Positions 5,028-9,478 of a stretch of DNA of 9,478 bases are shown piece by piece. The stretch is taken from NCBI GenBank assembly GCA_013289785.1, contig JABCZE010000038.1, positions 1 to 9,478 of the forward strand, read 5' to 3'. Under the pieces are notes generated by a model that saw nothing but the letters and a program-made list of their open reading frames with translations, did not search any database and was not told where the DNA came from. The DNA comes from Vulcanimicrobiota bacterium (GTDB lineage: Bacteria; Vulcanimicrobiota; Vulcanimicrobiia; Vulcanimicrobiales; Vulcanimicrobiaceae). Numbering within the stretch: the first letter of the stretch is position 1; the number at the start of each line of letters is the position of its first letter. The position numbers and the translations under genes were made by a program.

Positions 5028-5947
5028 TAGAGGTTGACCTTCTGTCGCCCTTCGACTCCGCTCAGGGTGACACTGGGAGGGCTCAGAGTGACACTGGGAG
5101 AGTTCGCAAGCCTTCGTGGTTGCGGGTTTCTTTGCCGAGCGGGCCCGATTACGAGCGGGTGAAGGCGCGAGTTAATGCGCTCTCGCTTCATACGGTCTGT
5201 AAAGAGGCAGCGTGTCCGAACATGGCCGAGTGCTGGGGTGCGGGCACCGCGACGATCATGATTTTGGGCGACCTCTGCACGCGTGGCTGCCGCTTTTGTA
5301 ACGTGAAGACCGGGAATCCCCGCGGACACGTCGACTGGCTGGAGCCGTTGCGCGTTGCTGAAGCCGTGCGCGATTTAGGCTGGAAGTATTTGGTCGTCAC
5401 GGCGGTCGATCGCGACGACCTCGCCGACGGCGGCGCGTTGATTTTTGCAAACACGGTGCGAGCGATTCACGAGCGCGTGCCCGGAGCTCGAGTCGAGATT
5501 CTCAGCGGCGACTACCGCGGCGATCTCACCGCGGTCAACATCGTCGTAGATGCCCGCCCAGACGTGTTCGCGCACAATCTGGAGACCGTCCGGCGCTTGA
5601 CGCCGCACGTACGCGATAAGCGCGCAGCGTACGACCAGTCGCTCGCGGTATTGGCGCACGCCAAAGGGCGCGCTCCGAATCGTTACACGAAGACGTCGCT
5701 GATGCTCGGACTAGGCGAGACGGAAGCCGAAATCGAAACCGCAATGGACGATGCGCGCGCGGTGGGCGTCGACATCTTCACCATGGGCCAGTATCTCCAG
5801 CCCTCCAAAAAGCATCTCCCGGTCGTCGAGTTCATCACGCCCGAAACCTTCAAGCACCTGGGCGAGATCGCGGCGCGCAAGGGCTTCCATCAGGTCGTCT
5901 CGAGCCCGCTCTCCCGCAGTTCCTATCACGCCGAGCAAGCGTTCTAA
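5024..5947 (+). CDS. lipA: Lipoyl synthase (radical SAM)
   Basis: LipA inserts sulfurs at C6 and C8 of protein-bound octanoyl groups, using one iron-sulfur cluster for S-adenosylmethionine cleavage and sacrificing the second as sulfur donor. The protein is 307 residues. The auxiliary-cluster motif C-x4-C-x5-C is at Cys59, 64 and 70. The radical-SAM motif C-x3-C-x2-C is at Cys85, 89 and 92. The C-terminal RSSY (298-301), whose serine ligates the auxiliary cluster, is present. The ATG at 5024 overlaps the lipB stop as ATGA. The next in-frame starts lie inside the conserved core, so this ATG is used. Residues about 8-26 are encoded by a dispersed repeat, including a doubled heptad AQGDTGR/AQSDTGR. 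The conserved protein begins only at RKPSWLR (28-34). All catalytic motifs are intact, so it should be active. Confidence 0.96.
   Translation: MIEVDLLSPFDSAQGDTGRAQSDTGRVRKPSWLRVSLPSGPDYERVKARVNALSLHTVCKEAACPNMAECWGAGTATIMILGDLCTRGCRFCNVKTGNPRGHVDWLEPLRVAEAVRDLGWKYLVVTAVDRDDLADGGALIFANTVRAIHERVPGARVEILSGDYRGDLTAVNIVVDARPDVFAHNLETVRRLTPHVRDKRAAYDQSLAVLAHAKGRAPNRYTKTSLMLGLGETEAEIETAMDDARAVGVDIFTMGQYLQPSKKHLPVVEFITPETFKHLGEIAARKGFHQVVSSPLSRSSYHAEQAF
5047..5101 (+). repeat. Dispersed repeat with two 21-bp tandem units inside the lipA reading frame
   Basis: The core CCTTCGACTCCGCTCAGGG (5049-5067) leads into two 21-bp units (5060-5080 and 5081-5101) that differ at two bases. Each contains GCTCAGRGTGACACTGGGAG. 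The unit length is 7 codons, so the tandem keeps the lipA frame and encodes AQGDTGR then AQSDTGR. Confidence 0.85.
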
Positions 5948-5953
5948 CCCTTC

Positions 5954-6021
5954 GCCCTTCGACTACGCTCAGGGTGACACTTGTTAGGCTCAGGGTGACA
6001 CTGGGAGGGCCAGGATGACAC
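5954..6021 (+). repeat. Dispersed repeat with 21-bp tandem units downstream of lipA
   Basis: The core CCTTCGACTACGCTCAGGG (5956-5974) continues into 21-bp units at 5967-5987 and 5988-6008, then a decayed third unit (6009-6021, GCCAGGATGACAC). It begins 7 bp after the lipA stop and matches the copy inside the lipA 5' end closely, so lipA has similar direct repeats at both ends. It fills most of the 134-bp gap before the efflux gene and shows no terminator. Confidence 0.85.
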
Positions 6022-6081
6022 ACCTTAGCCCCGGTCGCAGAGCGCAACCGCGGGTAACTTCGCTCGGTTGGAACGGCTAGC

Positions 6082-9000
6082 GTGACGAAGGTTTTTCTCA
6101 CCAGGCCGGTCCTGGCAGCGGTTTGCTCCTTAATCATTTTAATCGGCGGGCTGGTCGTGATGCCGACTTTGCCGCTGGCGCAATATCCGCAAATCTCGCC
6201 GCCCGTCGTGACCATCAGCGCTTCGTACGTCGGCGCCGCCCCCGAAGCGGTCGAGGCCCAGGTCACGACGCCGCTCGAAGAGGCGGTTAATACCGTCCAA
6301 GGCCTGCGCTATATCAGCTCGACCAGCTCGCAAGGCACCTCGACGATCACCTGCACGTTTACGCTCGAAACCAATCTCGATATCGCCGCCGCGGACGTCC
6401 AGAACTCCGTGCAGTCGGCGATCGGCCAGCTCCCCGCGACGGTGCAGCAAGTCGGCGTGCAGGTGAGCAAAAACTCGGGCTCCTTCGTGATGGGCATCGC
6501 GCTCACGTCCGATACGAGCAAGTACGACACGCTCTTTTTGAGCAACTACGCGCAGCTCAACATCGTTAACGATCTCTCGCGCACGCCCGGCGTGTCGTTG
6601 GTCCGGGTCTTCGGCCAACGCCAGTACGCGATGCGGATCTGGATCAATCCGATCAAGTTGGCGCAACAGGGGCTCGATGCGGGCGACGTGGTCACCGCCT
6701 TGCAAAAGCAGAACGCCGAGATTGCCAGCGGAAGCATCGGTGCGGCTCCCGAGACGAAAAACCAGCCGTATACGTATACGGTTAACGCCCTGACGCAGCT
6801 TTCCAGCCCGCAACAGTTCGCCAACATCATCCTTCGCTCGAATCCCAACGGCGGATTCACGCGTCTGGGCGACGTCGCGCGGGTCGAACTCGGGGCCGAA
6901 GACTACAGCACCGCGCTGCGGTTTAACGGGAACCCCGAAACCGTGGGCCTGGGCATCCTACAGTATCCAACCGCCAACGCGCTGCAGGTTTCCAACGGCG
7001 TGCTGAGCGAGATGAACGTTCTCTCCAAGAACTTCCCGCAAGGCCTGCACTACACCGTCGCCTTCAATACGACCGATTTCGTTGCGGAGTCGGTCAAAGA
7101 AGTCATCATTACGCTGCTGCTTTCCATCGTGCTCGTCGTGCTCGTCATCTACGTCTTCCTGCAGAACCCGCGCTCAACGTTGATTCCAGCCGTGACGATT
7201 CCGGTCTCGCTGATCGGGACGTTCTTCGTCATGAAGATCTTCGGTTTCACGATCAACACGATCACGCTCTTCGGCCTGACGCTGGCCACCGGTCTCGTCG
7301 TCGACGACGCCATCGTCGTGATCGAAAACATCGCGCGTCACATCGAGATGAACAAGGGGCGCCAAAGCGGCATCGCAAGCGCGGCGGAGGCGATGCGCGA
7401 GATCCAGAGCGCCGTCGTGGCATCGTCCCTGGTCTTGCTGGCCGTCTTTATTCCGGTCGGCTTCTTCCCGGGAACGACCGGACAGCTCTATAAGCAGTTT
7501 GCCTTGACGATCGCGGCCGCCATCACGATCTCGCTCTTCCAGGCGCTGACGCTCGCGCCCGTCATGTCGGCACGGCTGCTCAAGGGCGACGTCGAGTCGC
7601 AGTTCATCTTCTTCAAGTGGTTCAATGCAGGTCTCGCGCGCTTCCGCCATTGGTATGCGTCGGAGCTGCCGCGGCTCTTCCGGTTTCGCTGGCTCGTGAC
7701 GGGCGTCTTCGGCCTCGCCCTGCTGGCGACGCTCTTCATGTTCGTGAAAACGCCGACGTCGTTCATTCCGAGCGAAGACCAAGGCTACTTCATTGTGTTG
7801 CTGCAGGCACCCGAAGGCACCTCACTTTCGACCGAACAAGCCATTGCGCAAAAGGCCGAAGCGATCATTCGGAGCCAGCCGCAAGTGCGCTATATGTTCG
7901 ACGTCGGAGGATTCAGCTTCACGGGCTCGGCGCCAAACCGCGGACTGATGTTCGTCCTTCTCAAGCCCTGGGGGCAGCGCAAAGGCGCGGACGATAATAT
8001 CGATGCGGTCATCAATCGCGTCAACTACGGCTTCTTCAAGAATATTCCGCAAGCTCAGCTGTTCGCCCTCAACCCGCCGGCCATCAACGGCGTAGGCAGC
8101 TTCGGCGGATTCCAGTTCGAGCTGGAAGACCGCGGCAATGCGGGCCTTCCCGTGCTGACGAAGACGGCCTTTGAAATCATGGGCGCCGCCGCCCAAGATC
8201 CGCGGCTGATGAACGTCTTCACGCAGTTTCGCCTCAACTCGCCGCAGGTTCAGTTGAACATCGATCGCAGCAAAGCTAAGGCGGTCGGCATCTCGCTGAG
8301 CGACATCTTCGATACCCTCGAAGTCGATCTCGCATCGCTCTACGTCAACAACTTCACGTACCTCAATCGCTCGTGGCAGGTAGACGTACAGGCCGACGAG
8401 CCCTTCCGCAACCGGGTCTCCTCGCTGCAAGGCTTGTATGTAAGCTCGGGCTCCGCAGCAAACAACACGGCTGCCTCGGTCAATCCCTTTGCGACCCCGG
8501 CGCCGTTTAGCCCCACCGGTAGCACGAACGCGACGAACACCGTGATGACTCCGCTCGCCGCCCTCGTCCAGATGCAGCGCGTGGATACGGCGCCGGTCAT
8601 CAGCCATTACAATCTCTACCGCAACATCGAGCTCAACGGCAACAACGCGCCGGGCCACGGTTCGGGCGAGGCGCTCACCGCGATGGACCAGATCGCGCAG
8701 AAGGTCATGCCGGCAGGCATGAGTTACGAGTGGTCGGGGTTACAGCTCGACGAAATCGCTGCGGGCAGTTTGAGCACGATCATTTTTGCGCTCGGGCTCG
8801 TCTTCGTCTTCCTCGTGCTATCGGCCCAATATGAGAGTTTCATCGATCCGCTCATCGTCTTGCTCGCCGTGCCGGCCGCGCTCTTCGGCGCGCTGGGTTT
8901 CATGAATCTTCGCCACCTACTGCCGATCCCGGGACTCTTCGATCCCAGCCTCGCGCAAGATGCGTACGCGCAGGTAGGATACGTCATGCTGATCGGCCTC

Positions 9001-9375
9001 GCCAGCAAGAGCGCAATTCTGATCGTAGAGTTCGCAAACCAACAGTTGCGCGAGGGCGCGAGCATCGTCCAGGCCGCCATGCGTGCCGCCCAAACTCGTT
9101 TGCGCCCGATTTTGATGACGTCCATCGCATTCATCATCGCCGTGATTCCTTTGGTTTTTGCGACCGGCGCGGGCAGTGCCGCACGCCATTCACTCGGGAC
9201 CGTCGTTTTCGGCGGCATGCTGATCTCGACGTTCCTAAATCTCGCGATCACGCCGGTGCTCTACGTCATCATTAAGTCACTCGAAGTGCGCGGAAAACCC
9301 GCGGGACGTGACGGTCAAACGAGTGGCGAACATCAAGAAAAGGATTTGCAATCGTTAAGCCCAACCTCTGGTTAA
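6082..9375 (+). CDS. RND multidrug efflux pump, inner-membrane subunit (AcrB/MexB-like, HAE-1 family)
   Basis: This is a proton-driven transporter that, as a trimer with an adaptor and an outer-membrane channel, expels drugs, detergents or dyes. At 1097 residues it is about 50 longer than AcrB. TM1 is at about residues 9-29, a TM2-TM6 block at about 339-500, TM7 near 538-555 and a TM8-TM12 block at about 895-1066, with two large periplasmic loops between. The proton relay is intact: Asp408/Asp409 in GLVVDDAIVVIEN, Lys976 in GLASKSAIL and Arg1006 in RLRPI. Unusual parts are a stretch rich in Ala, Asn, Ser, Thr and Pro at about 788-822 in the second periplasmic loop, about 12 extra residues near 946-958 before TM10, and a hydrophilic tail (1071-1097). 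The start is GTG at 6082, because a stop lies 27 nt upstream and GTG is the first plausible start after it. No adaptor gene precedes it. The substrate cannot be read from sequence. Confidence 0.95.
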   Translation: MTKVFLTRPVLAAVCSLIILIGGLVVMPTLPLAQYPQISPPVVTISASYVGAAPEAVEAQVTTPLEEAVNTVQGLRYISSTSSQGTSTITCTFTLETNLDIAAADVQNSVQSAIGQLPATVQQVGVQVSKNSGSFVMGIALTSDTSKYDTLFLSNYAQLNIVNDLSRTPGVSLVRVFGQRQYAMRIWINPIKLAQQGLDAGDVVTALQKQNAEIASGSIGAAPETKNQPYTYTVNALTQLSSPQQFANIILRSNPNGGFTRLGDVARVELGAEDYSTALRFNGNPETVGLGILQYPTANALQVSNGVLSEMNVLSKNFPQGLHYTVAFNTTDFVAESVKEVIITLLLSIVLVVLVIYVFLQNPRSTLIPAVTIPVSLIGTFFVMKIFGFTINTITLFGLTLATGLVVDDAIVVIENIARHIEMNKGRQSGIASAAEAMREIQSAVVASSLVLLAVFIPVGFFPGTTGQLYKQFALTIAAAITISLFQALTLAPVMSARLLKGDVESQFIFFKWFNAGLARFRHWYASELPRLFRFRWLVTGVFGLALLATLFMFVKTPTSFIPSEDQGYFIVLLQAPEGTSLSTEQAIAQKAEAIIRSQPQVRYMFDVGGFSFTGSAPNRGLMFVLLKPWGQRKGADDNIDAVINRVNYGFFKNIPQAQLFALNPPAINGVGSFGGFQFELEDRGNAGLPVLTKTAFEIMGAAAQDPRLMNVFTQFRLNSPQVQLNIDRSKAKAVGISLSDIFDTLEVDLASLYVNNFTYLNRSWQVDVQADEPFRNRVSSLQGLYVSSGSAANNTAASVNPFATPAPFSPTGSTNATNTVMTPLAALVQMQRVDTAPVISHYNLYRNIELNGNNAPGHGSGEALTAMDQIAQKVMPAGMSYEWSGLQLDEIAAGSLSTIIFALGLVFVFLVLSAQYESFIDPLIVLLAVPAALFGALGFMNLRHLLPIPGLFDPSLAQDAYAQVGYVMLIGLASKSAILIVEFANQQLREGASIVQAAMRAAQTRLRPILMTSIAFIIAVIPLVFATGAGSAARHSLGTVVFGGMLISTFLNLAITPVLYVIIKSLEVRGKPAGRDGQTSGEHQEKDLQSLSPTSG

Positions 9376-9415
9376 ACGCCTGATAGATTTGATAACTGCT
9401 GTCACCGGCGATCTC

Positions 9416-9421
9416 AGGGAG
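9416..9421 (+). promoter_or_regulatory. Shine-Dalgarno site of the right-edge gene
   Basis: AGGGAG ends 8 nt before the ATG at 9430, good spacing for a ribosome-binding site. It supports a real gene start at the window edge, 54 bp after the efflux stop codon. Confidence 0.55.
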
Positions 9422-9429
9422 TTGCTTGC

Positions 9430-9478
9430 ATGCTCGGACGTTTCTTTCTCGCGGTGCTCGCCGCAGTAGCGGCATTTA
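9430..9478 (+). CDS. Start of a probable secreted or membrane protein (3' end outside window)
   Basis: Only 16 codons are visible: MLGRFFLAVLAAVAAF. An arginine followed by a run of hydrophobic residues looks like a signal peptide or first membrane helix. A good Shine-Dalgarno precedes it, and it follows the RND gene by 54 bp on the same strand with no clear terminator between, so it may be the pump's missing periplasmic adaptor or outer-membrane channel. That is a guess from context. The visible part carries no family signature. Confidence 0.5.
   Translation, partial: MLGRFFLAVLAAVAAF

Noticed and set aside
5060..6021. 21-bp tandem units as a CRISPR array
   Set aside because: Units abut each other with no unique spacers and only two to three copies; no cas gene is present.
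7822..8658. 278-codon minus-strand frame (and the 202-codon one at 7174-7782) opposite the RND gene
   Set aside because: Composition is rich in Arg, Glu, Asp and Ala, as expected for the antisense of hydrophobic GC-rich genes; the pump gene is continuous and conserved.

Overview
The window is a GC-rich stretch of ordinary chromosome from a diderm bacterium: it carries an RND inner-membrane efflux pump and lipoprotein signal peptides. GTG/TTG starts, secreted glycine-rich lipoproteins and short intergenic repeats built on CCTTCGACTnCGCTCAGG suggest an uncultivated high-GC phylum. Candidatus Eremiobacterota (WPS-2) is my low-confidence guess; no rRNA or other taxonomic marker is present.

Left arm, minus strand (1-2863). 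From right to left it holds mutY and nth, two base-excision-repair glycosylases 6 bp apart in the same reading frame, then two small lipoproteins. The first lipoprotein is complete and has a cysteine-containing, possibly Ig-like domain. The second runs off the left edge and looks like the start of a beta-propeller-type surface protein. A long hairpin with 21-bp arms separates the two lipoprotein genes.

Middle, plus strand (2923-5947). A tight lpd-lipB-lipA operon has stop/start overlaps (TTGA and ATGA). LipB moves octanoate from acyl-carrier protein to the lipoyl domains of 2-oxoacid dehydrogenases or GcvH. LipA inserts the two sulfurs. Lpd reoxidises the finished dihydrolipoyl arm. The LipB is odd: its nucleophile cysteine is present, but the position of the family's catalytic lysine is a cysteine.

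Right arm, plus strand (5948-9478). After an intergenic repeat comes a full-length AcrB/MexB-like (HAE-1) RND pump subunit. The first 16 codons of a probable secreted protein follow. No adaptor or outer-membrane channel gene is visible.

The most unusual thread is a dispersed repeat family, with four cores at 1191-1209, 1245-1266, 5049-5070 and 5956-5977. One copy forms the C-terminal tail of Nth. Another, a 21-bp (7-codon) tandem, is translated as the N-terminus of LipA. I see no CRISPR array, phage, insertion sequence, RNA gene or wholly new multi-gene system.
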